Notes under the pieces: model-generated
Database searches by the model: none
Told to the model about the DNA's origin: nothing
What the model saw: the letters and a program-made list of their open reading frames with translations, nothing else
Origin: Zopfochytrium polystomum
Taxonomy: Eukaryota > Chytridiomycota > Chytridiomycetes > Chytridiales > Chytridiaceae
Assembly (NCBI GenBank): GCA_025765615.1
Contig: JAIVFJ010000281.1
Location: forward strand, 1-64,000
Reading direction: 5' to 3'
Length of the DNA stretch: 64,000 bases
Shown: positions 40,831 to 52,552 of the stretch, in pieces
Position numbering within the stretch: position 1 is the stretch's first letter
How the letters are laid out: each line of letters starts with the position of its first letter
Translations under genes and position numbers: made by a program

Positions 40831-42423
40831 CTACAAGCCCCGCCCGACCGTACCCGCCTCGCTCCCCGCCGCAGCCACAGGCGCCGCCCCGCCGTCAACA
40901 AACAGCTCCGGGTGATACACCTGCAGCTGCTCGACGGTCCACCCCGCCTCAATATACTGCTCCTTCGTGAACGCGACCTGCGGCGCCACCGCGACGACAG
41001 GCATCGCGTACGGGTTCAGCGTGGGGTTCAGCGTCGGGAAGCCGTAGGCGGCGGCGGCCGGAGCCGGCGGGTACAACATGGGCTGGGGCGATGCCGACGG
41101 CGCCGTCCCCGCACCGTTGACGGAAAGCTGCCGGTCGAGGGATCCGCGTGGTTCCGGCGTGTTGCGGGCCTGGTTGTTGAGCCTCGCCGCCGCGGCCGAG
41201 TGCTGGCGCCAGGGGAGGGTGTAGACGAACTCCTCGGCCTTTGATTTCTTGGATCGGTTCTGTCTGTAGCAGAAGACGAGAGCGGCGAGGCCAGCGAGGA
41301 CAGCGAGGGAGGCGATGACGGCGAGGGCGACGACGAGGCCGGAGGAGGAGGAGGAGGAGCCTCCGTTGCCGGCGTCTTGTAGGTTGCCTGCGCCAGCGGT
41401 GGAAGAGGAGGAGGCGGTGGATTTGGACGACGAGGTGGACGCGGCGCCACCGCCTGTGGTGACGGTTGTGATCTTTTTGATGGTTGTGGCGGGGTTGCCA
41501 GAGGACGTTGCCGTCGAGTCTCCGGAGGTGGCCGACGCAGTGGAGCTGGAGGACGACGACGAGGACGAGGAGGTCGCAGCGGGGTTGCCGTTCGCGAAGC
41601 CGACAATGGTGCCCGGCTGGGAGGCAAAAGTGTACCGGGAGCAGGTGGTGATACCCCCCAGCACTGGGCTCCACGTGGCGAAGTCGCAGTTAGAGGAGGT
41701 ACTGCACGAGCTGACGCACCCCGATGCCGTTGACAAAGAGCTGGACGCTGATAAAAGACGTAAGAGAGATATGTTCAGCCACAAGGCATCGCTAGGTGGT
41801 CTTCTCTGCCGTTCTTATCTTACTTTGCTTCAGCTGCGTGTCCATTGTAGCATTGAATTGAAGAGCGCCCACAATGGTCAAGCTCGAACTGACACCGAAA
41901 AACCAGGTTCCCGCTTGGGCGATTTGATCTGTCGAATACCTGCAAACGTAAGGCAACTTGTAAGTCCAACAGCGGTTTGAAGCTCTCTGCCTCTTCCCCG
42001 AACTCACAAGTTGCACAGTCCAGCCGCAGTGACGGTGAAGCTGAATCGAATTTGAAGAAAGAGGGGGTTAGCCATTCGGTTGGTATGTATCGTCTGACTC
42101 CACCCATCCACGCAAGAAAGTAAAGAGGGAGCGATTCATACAAAGCGCATAGCGATTCGTTTTGGCAGACAGTGGCGCAAGCGCATCCGAGGGATCCCGT
42201 CGTGGTCGCCGTGACGGTAGTTTGTGCGAAGACAGACGCTGTTGGATGATGATGGATGCGTGGGTGGGTGGGTGGTTGGGTGGGTCCGATTAGCAAAACC
42301 GTCGGTGATTTGCAAGAAGATCTTCATCCTCCTTCTCGAAATGAGGAAAAGGCGCAGGTTACCAGTAGCGGCATACTTGTCGCTGATGAGATTGAAGTTG
42401 GGGCAGGCGGCGTTGACGGACAT
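40831..42423 (-). CDS. single-pass membrane protein with Cys-containing ectodomain and Ser/Thr stalk
   Basis: Five exons inferred from consensus sites: 42363-42423, 42142-42238, 42008-42040, 41824-41939, 40831-41747, giving 1,224 nt and 407 residues in frame. The ectodomain has scattered Cys (GCACATVC, CVSSCSTSSNC, TTCSRY) and a long Ser/Thr/Gly stalk. A single transmembrane helix (GLVVALAVIASLAVLAGLAA, then LVF) is followed by a basic stop-transfer (CYRQNRSKKSK) and a ~130-residue cytoplasmic tail ending in an EQLQVYHPELF segment. The layout resembles fungal WSC/mid2-like wall-stress sensors, but I cannot assign a named family. The ATG at 42423 lacks a signal peptide; upstream codons LCTAAAATA suggest that a signal-peptide exon may lie further upstream. 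Confidence 0.65.
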
Positions 42424-42487
42424 AGCGGTGGCAGCAGCGGCTGTGCAGAGGTCTATCCAGTCGCCCGCAGGTCGTCGGTCAGCAGCA

Positions 42488-42510
42488 AGTCAGTCAGTCA
42501 GTCAGTCAGT
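42488..42510. repeat. CAGT microsatellite
   Basis: About five to six CAGT units upstream of the membrane-protein gene. A GA/GACA-rich stretch follows at 42850-42920. Confidence 0.8.
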
Positions 42511-43640
42511 AAGCCAGCCGCAGAGTCCCCGCGCAGCGCAGTAAATCAAGGGTCTATTGAAAGGAGCAGCGAAGCCGGGCCGGTCGACGAGCGGGTAGTG
42601 GTTAGTCGTTGGGCACGCACTCCTTTCTCTCTCTTGGTCGTCTATGTGCTCTTTTCTTTCTCGGCGGCGCCGTGCGATGCAGGTGGTGTTGGGGTGATAG
42701 GGAAAAAACACTGCACGGTGGGGCTGTGACGAGGCAAAACTCACGTGACTGACGGCTGAGACAAACGGAGAGAGACAGACGCTCGATTTCCTCTTGCTGT
42801 TTGTTGTTTGTTTGAGCTTTGGCCTGTCTTGGCACCGACCTACAAAGTGACAGACAGACAGACAAAGGTGGAGAGAAGAGAGGCAGAGAGAGAGAGAGAG
42901 ACAAAGAGAGAGAGAGAGATGCATCACTCATTCTTCCAATGCAGCCCATGTCCGTCGCGTTAGCATTTTCGTGTAATGTTCAAAGGCCCTTTCTTTACTT
43001 CGCCAGACGCGTTTCACACTTAACCCTCCCATCACCACTTATCCCTCAGGCAAACCGCTCACGCTTCGAGGCAAAGTAATCGTATTGAACTGTAACGGCA
43101 GCGGAAATCAGCTAACAATTAGTTGCGTCAGGAGCCATCGGGTTCTTTCGGAAAAGGGGACCGAGAAGGACGGAAAACGCTATCGGCCAGAGTTTTTAGC
43201 GGTCTGTTCGCGAATGATAGCAGTCCGTCCCGGCCATAATCCCCGCAGCGACTTTTCTGAAGAGGCAGGAAAGGAACTGTGGCCAACAAACTATTAAAGC
43301 TTCTCTGTTACAGATAAAATTGCGATATTTATACCGCGATAGGTAGGGTCTGACACGAATCAAATGGGGTCGAACTTTGAAGAAATTCGCATTTCTGAAA
43401 CTGATCATTCGGACTGGCCTCATCTTTACTGCCAGTTTATGCCAGGCCTCTTGCCGTCGACCTTCGTCGCCCTTGGGGTGTAACAGTGTACGCCAACCTC
43501 GCTGGCGTGAGAGCGCTGACGATAAATAAACCTGTGTAATGTTGTCCATAGGATGACAGAAGAGTAAGCACCAGAATGAGCAGCTCCTGGCCAGTGGATG
43601 CATTCCATGTCCTGACTTTACCATCACAATCCCAGGCACA
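42511..43640. other. no supported gene
   Basis: Upstream flank of the membrane-protein gene and downstream flank of the WD40 relic. A signal-peptide exon could hide in 42430-42800 (minus), but I cannot define it. Nothing else is recognisable. Confidence 0.4.
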
Positions 43641-43649
43641 ACATATCGA

Positions 43650-44160
43650 CCATCAGGACTGAAGGCTATGCAGTAGACTTCATAAGAGTGTCCCTCAAGC
43701 AAAAAGAGTTCCTGGCCAGTTGTTGCATTCCAGATCCTGACTGCTGCATCATTCCCTCCTGACACAACAAACTGCCCAGCAGGACTGAATGAGGCACACA
43801 TGACCCATTCAGAGTGTCCCTCCAGCTTGCACAGCTCCTCTCCAGTGACAACATTCCAAATTCGAACAGTTTTAGCACAACCTGCAGAAACAACAAACTT
43901 TTTGTCGGCACTATATTCTGCAAATTTGAGATTATCTGTGTGTCCCTCTAGCTTTGGCATGGCCCAATGTTCAGTGGCAAGATTCCCACAAACTGCCCAT
44001 CAGGACTGAAAGCTACAGAGTAGACATCGTGAGTGTGCCTGTCAAGCTTATGCAGCCCCTTCCCAGAGGAGGCATTCCATATCCTGACTGATTTATCGTC
44101 ACTTCCAGACATACAAACCGCTGATCAGGACTGGACGCTATAGATTTGACAACTCCAGAG
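43650..44160 (-). pseudogene. WD40-repeat gene relic
   Basis: At least four WD40 units on the minus strand: RFVC...DDKSVRIWNASSG in one frame near 44050-44130, then HDVYSVAFSPDGQFV, then in another frame KLEGHTDNLKF...AKTVRIWNVVTGEEL, KLEGHSEWVMCASFSPAGQF...AAVRIWNATTGQEL, LLEGHSYEVYCIAFSPDGRYV (to about 43640). Frame changes and loss of later units show decay. The high unit similarity resembles the NACHT/WD40 genes of fungi and ciliates, but no NACHT domain is present here. Confidence 0.75.
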
Positions 44161-44652
44161 TGTGCCTCTTGTTAGGCAGAACTGACTGGTTAGCAGCAAG
44201 AGGCGCAAGACGGACCCAAACCTATTGTTACTGTCAGTTATTGTTCTCACAATACCCATGGGAGCAAGCCACCGCCAATGCAGACCTGGGTGCTGGCTTG
44301 CGCTGTTGACAAATACTCGGACCTGCATCTTTGCACTTTTTCAGGTAAGTTTGGGGGGCACTGAGGGTGGTTAAGCATTGCGAAATGAGTGGTAACGAGT
44401 AAAAGCGTTGGAGACAGAAGCTCGTACTTAGTTCTGGCATTGCGTGGCTGGTGGGTGAGGGAAGCACATCCAAAAGCGGAATTTGAGTAAGGTTGCGCGA
44501 CGTTTGAACGACAGCATGGGCCATCCCGGAGTGAAAAGGAAGAGGCGGTGAGGCGACGACTTTCATAGCGGCGGCACACGTGCACCCCGACCCAGTTTTT
44601 CAACTCTTGGAAACGGATGCCAGCTGCCGTCTTTAGCATGCGGAAGAGTACC
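44161..44652. other. no supported gene
   Basis: Two open frames on the minus strand starting at ATGs 44639 and 44566 have mixed composition and no recognisable motif. They could be relic coding sequence of the WD40 locus or the tail of the neighbouring small gene. Confidence 0.35.
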
Positions 44653-44921
44653 TTATCTCATCGCACCCACTTTTGGATCGCGATCGTCTTGTCGCGGTGT
44701 GATCCATTCGTGATACATCACATCGTGCTGATAGGCCTGGGAAGGAAGGGAAGAAGGGAGTGAGCGGGCGATGGCCGAGGCGATCTAGGCTTAGCCTTGC
44801 GCCGCACGGCGCTCCTCACCTCGTGTGCCGAAAAGAAACGTTTTGTCAATCTGCCTTGTAGCCACAGGCGCGACCAAACACAAGTCGAGGGCCCGGCGCC
44901 ACACGATGAGGCAATCCCCAA
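44653..44921 (-). CDS. tentative 61-residue two-exon protein, divergent from RRP36
   Basis: Exons 44820-44921 and 44653-44736, joined at GTGAGG...CCCAG, give 186 nt in frame. The first exon encodes a basic, amphipathic-looking N-terminus (WLQGRLTKRFFSAHE) that could be a mitochondrial presequence. The second encodes AYQHDVMYHEWITPRQ and a charged end. It is 220 bp from the RRP36 ATG in the opposite direction, a plausible shared promoter. I do not recognise the family. Short length makes this uncertain. Confidence 0.35.
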
Positions 44922-45141
44922 CCAAGGACGTCTTCGGGATTCTGGCCGTTATATTTCCTACAACGCAAGCGCAGCTGGTGGCCTCGGTCCCCCCTTTAAT
45001 GGTACGTACTGCAAATGTGGCACTGGGGGACGAGTGAACAGGTGAACATATTGCAGTACTGGGTAACAACAACCTCCCTTGTCAGTCAGTTGGGCGGATT
45101 TGTCGAGCGAGATCCGAAAAGAGAAGAGAGAAAAAGGAACA

Positions 45142-46765
45142 ATGAGACGAGGAGGAGGAGGAGGCCAACGAGCCGGGCACCACGCGGCCGCCAAGACTAA
45201 CACATTGAGGGCCGCTGCATTAGGGCACGCTCGTTCCACCACGAAGAGTAGCGGCGGTAACAGCAGTAGCACTAGCGGTGGCAACAACAGCGGCCACGCG
45301 GAAACTTCCGCGGCCACTGTCCATCATGCGACGGCAGGGCGGCGAGGCGGGGGGCGAGGCAGGGTTTCAAGAGAACTGCAGCGCCGGCGGCCAGCGGCTG
45401 CGGCTCACGCCCGAGACGACAGCAACGCAGACGACGACGAAGAGGAGGAGGGTGCAAGCGGCCTGCGCGGTGGCGATCGGTGGGATCGGGACGATGGCGA
45501 CGGCTCCACCGGCGATCTGGACAGGCGGAGGGCGATGCGTCGGGTAATGGCTGCGGACTTTGCGGACGAGGAGGAGGAGGAGGAGGAGGAGGACGGCGAC
45601 GACGACGGCAAGGAGGATGAAGAGGATGACGATGGCCAGGATGCTGTAGGTGAGGACGAGGACGTGGAGGATATGGACGACGAGAAGGGTGATGAGGACG
45701 ATGCGGACGACGGTGAGGCCTTTGACGATGACGCGGAGGGCTATGACGACGAAGAAGGCCAAGACCATTCGGACAACGACGAGGACGATGACGCGAGACT
45801 GGTCCGTTTGGTCATTCGCTTCGCCTCACTCCAACCCATTAACCCCCCACGAACATAGAAAGCGCTCCAACGCGAGCTCGCCTCCGTGCCCCTCGGCCAG
45901 CTCCTCGCCGCCCAGCAAACTATGAAGAGCCGCGACTTTCACAAGCTTCGCGCTGGCATCCGCGTCACGCGCTCCGAGTCCGATTCCGACTCCGACACCC
46001 CCACCTCCCACGCCACCGCCGCCACCACCAAACCACACCGAGGTGCCGCTCCCACGCCCGCAAAGCGCAGTTCCAGGCACGCGCCGACCGAAACCACGTC
46101 GAAGCGGATGGTGTCGCGGTTCCGTCAGGTGGTGGAGCCGTCCGGGTTCAAGGCGCGGGACCCGCGGTTCGACCGGCTGTCGGGGCACTTTGACGAGGGG
46201 CTGTTTGCGCAGTCGTACGGGTTTATCAAGGAGTACGAGAAGAGCGAGGTTGATATGTTGAGGAAGGAGATTGCGAGGGAGAAGGACAAAGAGAGGAAGA
46301 AGGACCTAGAAAGGGCGCTGGCGACACAGGTTGGTGGAGGCTTTGTTTTTATCGTTTCTTGTACGACCTGTGCTTCTCACATGCGACATCACCAGCTGTC
46401 GAGGCTCAAGACGGAGGAGAAGCGGGAGCAGCTCAAGACGATTGAGCGCGAGTGGAAGAAGAAGGAGGCGGAGGCGGTCGAGAAGGGCAAGAAGCCGTTC
46501 TTCCTCAAGAAAGGTGCGTGTGTGTGCGGCGTGCGGGAGTGCAAGGGAAACCTGCTTTGTTATTTGGTGGATCCATGTCTTTGCTCACCATTGCTTGCGT
46601 TCTTCTCTTCTGTCGCCAGCCGACGTCAAGAAGCTTGCGCTCGTCGAGCAGTACAAAAGCCTCGGGGCGGGCCGTGTCAACAAGATGATGGAGAAACGAC
46701 GCAAGAAGAACTCGGCGACCGAGAAGCGGTACATGCCGTACCAGCGGCGGTCTGCGGGGCAGTGA
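45142..46765 (+). CDS. RRP36: rRNA biogenesis protein RRP36
   Basis: Four exons: 45142-45801, 45859-46329, 46396-46513, 46620-46765 (1,395 nt, 464 residues). I start at the ATG at 45142; the frame is open upstream without another ATG. The first ~220 residues are Gly/Arg-rich and then very acidic (Asp/Glu runs), as in other nucleolar factors. The conserved RRP36 core starts in exon 2: VPLGQLLAAQ, then RDPRFDRLSGHFDEGLFAQS, SYGFIKEYEKSE. In exons 3-4: KKPFFLKK, DVKKLALVEQYKSL, KMMEKRRKKN, RYMPYQRR. RRP36 acts in early 18S pre-rRNA cleavage within the SSU processome in the nucleolus. The intron positions keep frame throughout (phases 0, 0, 1). This is the best-identified housekeeping gene in the window. 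Confidence 0.92.
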
Positions 46766-46916
46766 GAGTGCTGCTGATGCTGCTGCTGCTGCTTGTGATC
46801 CGCAGTCGCTGTTTAGCGCACGTTAAGCGATAACCCTGCTGGGTTGTCTCTCCCCCATCATCATAGATTGAGAAATACAGACAGAAAACGCACAAACGAA
46901 CTTAACCCTTCCCGCG

Positions 46917-48978
46917 ATGGCCTCCTCGATCCCGCCATCGGTATCGCCGACCGCCGCCGCCTCGTTATCCTCCTCCTCGTCCTCATCGCTGCGATCGCTG
47001 CCCCCGCCGCGATCCACCTCCCTGCGTGCCTCCGCCTCCTCCCGCACCTCGCTGACCTCGCGGAGCACAGTCGAATCCGTCCTCAGGCTGCTGCTCACGC
47101 TCCTCATCGCCGTCCCGATCGTCCTCCTGGCCCTCCGCGACGTCCGCCACCTCACGCAGCTGTACCTGTGGCGTCAGCGGACCGTCTCGCGAGCAGTCCT
47201 TTTCCTGCACTGGCGGTCCAAGACGTTCCACGTCGAGGCGCAGCAGGTCGACCATGTCGTGCCATGGGGGCTGGCTGTGCTCGCGATCGGGGCGCTGGCG
47301 GTCGGCGCCAGGCCAGGACGGAGGGCGATTGTGCCAAGGGTCGCCGTGCTGGCAGTAATGGGTTTGGTAAGGATCGAATACGGTCGCAGCCCGTCTGACT
47401 CCTGATCGCACTGATTCGTCCCCTCCAGGCCCTCCTATTGTGGACATACACCGACGCAACCTCGATCTATGCGCAGCTCCGCCCCTTATTCACCGGCGCC
47501 GTCTACCACCAAATGGAATCGATCCTCCCGCGCCCGGACGCCCTCGCCATCATCTCTCTCGCGACTTCCCTCCAGTCCCGGGCGGGGCAAGCCAACGAGA
47601 CCGACCACGACTGGCTGCACCTCTACACTGCGGCGCACGGTCCCAAAGTCTGGCTCCTGAACCCGGACGTCGACGTGCCGTTTCCGTGGTCGTTCGTGAC
47701 GCTGTTCCTGGTGCTCCTGGCGGCTAGCTCGCTGCGGCACCGGTACACGGTGCACCTTTCGCGCGGGCGGTGGCGGTTCGTGCCGCGGGTGCCGGATCCG
47801 GAGTACGCGGACGGGGACGACTCGTGGGAGAATGTTACCGACGCGCCGACGGCGGAGGAGGTGGCGGAGAAGGTCGGCGGGAAGGGCGGGGACGGCGGCG
47901 GCGACGACGACGACGACGACGCGCAACGGCGGGCGTTTGTCGCGACGCCCCCGCTGCACCGGTTCCCTTTGAAACACCCGACCGAGGCGCAAGCCGCAGC
48001 CGGACGCACGTTCCACGCGCGCCGCGCGACGCGGCGGATGGTGCAGCGCGCGGTGTTTTTGGTGCTGGTCCTCGTCGTGCTGGGCATCGACGCGATCGGG
48101 TTCTTCAGCGTGCGGTCGCTCTCGGCGCGAGTCGCATCGGGCGACTTTGTACCGACGCACGTTTTCTTGGTGGTGGACGTGGCGCCGCTGGAGGGCAGCG
48201 CGGCGGAGGTGCAGGGGCGGCTGGAGGAGGTCGGGAGGGCGTTGGCGGGCGGTGGGACCGGTAAGGCCGCGGGTGCCGCGGCCGCCGCCGAGGGGCCACA
48301 ACTGCCGCCCAAGTTCCCCATGCGCCCTATCCCCTACATTCGCGAGTGGAAGCCAGAGTACCCGTTGCCGACCATAACGTTCTTCATAATCATTGGGTAC
48401 GCGTTTTTTTTCTCCTTCCCCCTGTTTTACTTTCTCTTCCGTTGCTCAGCACTGACCTCTAAAACTTCGCAACCAACAGCCTCATCCACCTCGCGCTGCC
48501 CCCCTTCACAACCCCGCGCGCGCGCCTCCTCATCCACGAAGACCGCCTCGTCGCGATTCCGCTCACCTACCCGACGGTGCACCACACGCTGCCCTTCTCC
48601 GCGGTCACGGGGATCGACCTGCGCAGCGAAGACTCCCCGCACGGGGCGACGGTGCTCCGGTACCGCCGCTTCGGCTCACAGTCGTCCCGCAACCGGGCGC
48701 GCCGCTCGCCGTCGCCGTCGGCGGACGGGCTCGCGACGCCGGAGCCGTACCGGCGCCGCGCGCGGCGGGTGCGCGGGTACCTGTACGCCGGGGTCGGGGA
48801 CGTCGGGGTCGGCGCGGCGGAGGATTTGTGCGTGGTGGTGGTGCGGACGGAGAAGGGGTTTGCTGACGGGGATTGGGAGGTGCAGGTGCAGGGGCTGGAT
48901 GTGGTGTCGCTGAGGGATTTGCTGACGGACGCGGTGGGGAGGTATAAGGAGATGGTCGGGGTTGACGCGGTGGCGTGA
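46917..48978 (+). CDS. multi-pass membrane protein, unknown family
   Basis: Three exons: 46917-47366, 47429-48396, 48480-48978 (1,917 nt, 638 residues); phases 0 and 2 match. The N-terminus is Ser-rich and low-complexity. Hydrophobic segments: LRLLLTLLIAVPIVLLAL (~58-75), WGLAVLAIGALAVGA, VAVLAVMGLALLLWTY (across junction 1), FVTLFLVLLAASSL, AVFLVLVLVVLGIDAIGFFS, and ITFFIIIGLIHLALPP (across junction 2). That suggests about six helices. An Asp-rich acidic loop (GGDDDDDDAQRR) lies between helices 4 and 5. The C-terminal cytosolic-looking domain is a beta-rich ~150-residue stretch ending DLLTDAVGRYKEMVGV. It is on the same strand as RRP36, 151 bp downstream. I do not recognise the family. Confidence 0.75.
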
Positions 48979-49057
48979 GGAGGTGGAAACTATGGTTGGC
49001 CTCGTGGGTTGAAGTGGGTGTTGCTGCTAAAGTTTCTTCTTCTTCTTCTTCTTCTTT

Positions 49058-50060
49058 GTGGTTTCATATATTGAAATGATGCTGTCGTGTTGTGGGTTTG
49101 TTGCAAGATGTTCACTCCAGGAAATCCTGCTCGCGCGCGGTTCGAGCGGGTCCGAGGCTCTTCATGCTGCGGTTTGGAGCGGGAAGGCGGAGAAGGTTCG
49201 TTTTTTTTTGGACCACGCCGCAAGCGACCGTGGAACAAACGGCCTTGGCTATGGGTCAAGTGGAGGTGGCGAAGATGCTGCTGCGACACGCTGCGGGTCC
49301 AATCTTTCGTCAAAGGAGGACGTGGCTCCGATTGTTACTGCAGCCTGCGCCGGAGGTCTTGAACTCTTGCAGCGTTTGCATCAGAATGGAGCGGATATTA
49401 TCAGCAAGCAGCGACGTTTGTAATCCCCTGATTGTAGCGCGTACGTACGGACAAGCAGAGGTCGCTGAATATCTTCTGAGCAATGGTGCGGACGTGAATG
49501 GACAAGTTGACAGCGGATCGACGCCACTGGTCTGTGCGTGTTTAACACGATTATCTAGATGTTTCTTCGGAACGGAGCAAGCGTAAATGCTACCACAACG
49601 GACCGCCTTACGTCATGGCAGAAAAGGGAAAAACAGTCGCAATCAATGGTTGCTTCAACACTCGGCAATTGTAGATGCCTTTGATGACGAGTAACGCCGC
49701 TTCACTATGCATGCAGGAACGGCCACTCCAACGCCGCTCACGCCCTCCTCACACGCGGTGCGGACCCGAACTTGCGACTCGATGACCATTACACTCCACT
49801 TCCATCACGCGGCACGGCGCGGGCACTTGGCCACTTTGATCACTCTCGTCGAGCATGGTGCGGATATTACTGCCATTGCCAACGACAACAGTCGATTGCA
49901 TGGCGTGTGGCTGGCACAAGGGGTATTTCGCCTCAAATTGTGGAGGTAGGCAGCGTTGCGGCGACAGTGACACCGCGGCTGCTAACGACGGCGACGACGA
50001 CGACGATGAGGACGACGGATGTTGACGCAAGGTGTAAGCGCAATCACACACCATTGCATA
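49058..50060 (+). pseudogene. ankyrin-repeat gene relic (plus strand)
   Basis: Ankyrin-like segments in several frames: GQVEVAKMLLRHAAGP, VTAACAGGLELLQRLHQNGA, YGQAEVAEYLLSNGADVNGQ, NAAHALLTRGADPNLRLDDH (the last read across frames near 49720-49790), GHLATLITLVEHGADI. No single frame spans them, and stops intervene, so this is a decayed ankyrin gene. The segment just upstream (49035-49055) is a CTT repeat. Confidence 0.75.
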
Positions 50061-50349
50061 AGCAAACATGCGACGAGATTATGATATTGTGGAGCTCTTA
50101 CGAGCCTGGAGGATAAAGAAAGCAGGGAACCGATATAGCACCGTTGAAAGGGACAACCCCGAAAACAAACGGAAGCAATCAAAATCAGTTGCGCGTGGTT
50201 CATCGTTGCGGATTGGAGAACGATGCAAACTACAAAAATTCTTTTGTACGCGAGCCATTTATTGGGAAAAAAGAACGAAGCAACGGAGTTTCCCGAACAG
50301 CGACTATCCACATATGAAAAAATGAAAATGAACAGGGAGCACATTCCCA

Positions 50350-50793
50350 CTAAGCAGCCGGAGCAGCTGCCGCGGGCTCCCCCGCAGGCTCCGCCGGGGC
50401 CGCCGCAGGCGTGGCATCGGCAGCCGGCGCGGCAGCAGCCTCCTTGGCCGGAGCGTCGGCAGCGGGCTTCTCGGCAGCAGCGGCAGCCGCAGCGGGGGCA
50501 TCGGCAGCGGGGGCATCCGCAGCAGGGGTCGCGCCGTCCGCTCCCTCCTTGGCCGCCGACTTCTTGTCGCCGCCAGCGGCGGCTCCGTCCTCCTTGGCCT
50601 TCTTGCTCTGATCCTTGGTCTCCTTCTTGCTCTCTTTCTTGTCATCCTTCTTCTCGGAGGCCTCGGCCGCCTTCTTGCCGTCCTTCTTGGAGTTCTTGGT
50701 CGGCAGGTCAGACGCGGCTTTGGCCTTCGCTTCGGACGGGGCGGCCTTCGACGGCTTAGCTTTCTCGCAGTCTGGTATGTTCGCAAAGAGCAT
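50350..50793 (-). CDS. Lys/Ala/Glu-rich low-complexity protein
   Basis: 147 residues from the ATG at 50793 (MLFANIPDCEK...). The first half is Lys/Asp/Glu-rich (KKDDKKESKKETKDQSKKAK). The second is an Ala/Pro-rich run with repeating APAADAP units. Composition recalls the Lys/Ala-rich tail of the giant gene at 9.97-13.3 kb and histone-H1-like or LEA-like disordered proteins. The clean, biased frame and nearby TG/CT-rich flanks leave some doubt. An intron in the first ~30 codons is possible, since CCAG precedes ACTGCGAG. Function unknown. Confidence 0.5.
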   Translation of the reverse strand: MLFANIPDCEKAKPSKAAPSEAKAKAASDLPTKNSKKDGKKAAEASEKKDDKKESKKETKDQSKKAKEDGAAAGGDKKSAAKEGADGATPAADAPAADAPAAAAAAAEKPAADAPAKEAAAAPAADATPAAAPAEPAGEPAAAAPAA

Positions 50794-50861
50794 TGTTGAT
50801 GTGAATTGGAAACGAAGAGACGGGACGAAAGAATGGGGCGGGGGGCGGTAACCGACGGCAC

Positions 50862-51513
50862 TCAACTGAGGGCCGAGTACATCCCAGCCAGGTCCTTGTA
50901 CTGCTTGCCGTCGACGAGCTTTTCGCAGACGGTGCGGTGGTTGTTGCCCTTGAAGTTCTTTTGGCGTTTGCCGCAGTTGTAACTGTGGGTTGGGTGAGGT
51001 GAGAAGGTAAGGTCGGAGGGAGGGGGTCGGAACGCTATTTTAGGCGAAACAAACAACAAGTCAAGACGAAGATTTCGCAACGAACCCAGCTTTCTTGTGA
51101 GCGTCCCAGGCGAGGTCGAACGCGCCTCTGGTGTCGCGCCTGTGACGTAGTGATTGCGTTGAGTCAACCACGTCTTTCCATTTCCTTCACAAAAACGAAA
51201 GACCCTACTTTTCGCACAGCTCCGCAATGCCAACGTCGACCTCGCAGAGGTCGTAACGCCTCAGCCAGCTGGTGACGGTGACCTTTCCGACGACGCAGTC
51301 GGTGTTCCTCGAGTGCACGTCGCCCTTCTTCTGGTGGGTGCGGGTGGGGAGGATCTTGTCGGAGACGGGGGGCTTCGCCGCGAAGCGGTGGAAGATGGGG
51401 ATGGGCTCGGCCAGGACGCCGACGGCCATAACAAGGGCGGCGATGACGGCGGCGGCGAGGGCGACGAGGGCGACGGGACCGCGGTGAAGGCGGCGGGGCG
51501 ACGGCGAAGCCAT
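50862..51513 (-). CDS. small secreted or membrane-anchored protein, unknown
   Basis: Three exons: 51209-51513, 51086-51139, 50862-50982 (480 nt, 159 residues), phases 2 and 2. The N-terminus has a short basic region (RRLHRG) and a hydrophobic stretch (VALVALAAAVIAALVMAVGV, ~residues 14-34), i.e. a signal peptide or type-II anchor, ending LAEPIP. The mature part is basic with about five Cys (DCVV, DLCEVD, ELCEK, NCGK, TVCEK) and ends KDLAGMYSALS. It could be a cysteine-stabilised extracellular domain. I do not recognise a family. A GT repeat (51543-51570) lies just upstream. Confidence 0.65.
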
Positions 51514-51749
51514 TTGGTAAATGGTGTGTGTGGTTCCCTTGTGTGAGTGTGTGTGTGTGTGTGTGTGTGATTGTGTGCGTGTGCAAAAGAAGAAAAGAAA
51601 ATGTGTCTGATGTTTGGAGTTGTTTGGGGGCGAGTGTGGCTTTTATAGTCGTTCGCGAAGCCGCTTCCGACAGACAAGTCAGGTATACCTATCTACTGTA
51701 ATACTTGTGGCATTGGCTTAGCCCGCAGCGTCGTTCAACTGTCTCGCTC

Positions 51750-51769
51750 CCCACTTCTCTCTCCTTCTC

Positions 51770-51802
<33 letters not shown>

Positions 51803-51843
51803 GTCTCGCTTTCTCTCTCTCTCGCTCACTCTCTCTCTCTCTC
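51750..51843. repeat. CT microsatellite
   Basis: About 45 imperfect CT units with CTCG and CTGT interruptions. Confidence 0.85.
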
Positions 51844-51849
51844 CTGTGC

Positions 51850-52330
51850 AGCAGATTGGCTGCCTCAGCCGCAGTCTTACGCGTCTGTCGGAAGAACCAG
51901 GTGCGAGAGTCGGCGGAGCTGTTTCTTGTTTGGCGCATTGTCCGCCACATTTGGCGTCCGCATAATAACGCACGTTTCGTCCGAACGTCAATAAATACGT
52001 CCGTACATGAGCGGCACCTGAACGACGCTGAGCTGTCCCCACTCGCACGCATGATGCTACGCCGTCTTGTGCATTTCGTCCGTGCTATTAACGTCGGTTC
52101 CATAGTGGAGGAGTAGTTGCACAATGCGCGCATACCCATGTCCCGTAGCTTCTAAAAGTGGCGACGGTTTCCATTCGGTACCTGTCTGCAACCTTGCCGC
52201 TGTTGTCGGCCACCGGAGCAAGCTCGACTACCTGAGCGCGGCCCGACACAACCGCCACATTGAGCAGCCTCGTCCACGTTCGCTGCTCCTGCCACCTTTT
52301 GGTTCCAGGAGAAACTCAACGACCGTGCTA
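51850..52330 (-). pseudogene. ankyrin-repeat relic (minus strand)
   Basis: The minus strand near 52040-52145 reads GHGYARIVQLLLHYGTDVNS followed by TDEMHKTA and a stop: one recognisable ankyrin unit. Neighbouring frames hold weaker fragments. It is adjacent to the intact ankyrin gene and probably a broken tandem paralogue or 3' copy. Confidence 0.5.
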
Positions 52331-52552
52331 GTGACCGCTGCAGCCAGGCGAATGTACAGCGTCGTTTTTCTTATACCGGTGGAACGGCAAACACCATGCC
52401 AGGCCAATCAGTCTCCGTCGACTCTCACGTCTCCGCCCCCGCGGCGACCTCCGCGACGTAATCAAGTGTGGCGCATCCGCGTCGGCAGTGTTCTGCTGTT
52501 CGATTCGTGCTCTTACAAGATTCCTTCTTTCCGTTTATTAGGCGTTCTATCG

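Noticed and set aside
45079..45141. Upstream extension of RRP36
   Set aside because: Starts with TTG; the first ATG in frame is at 45142.
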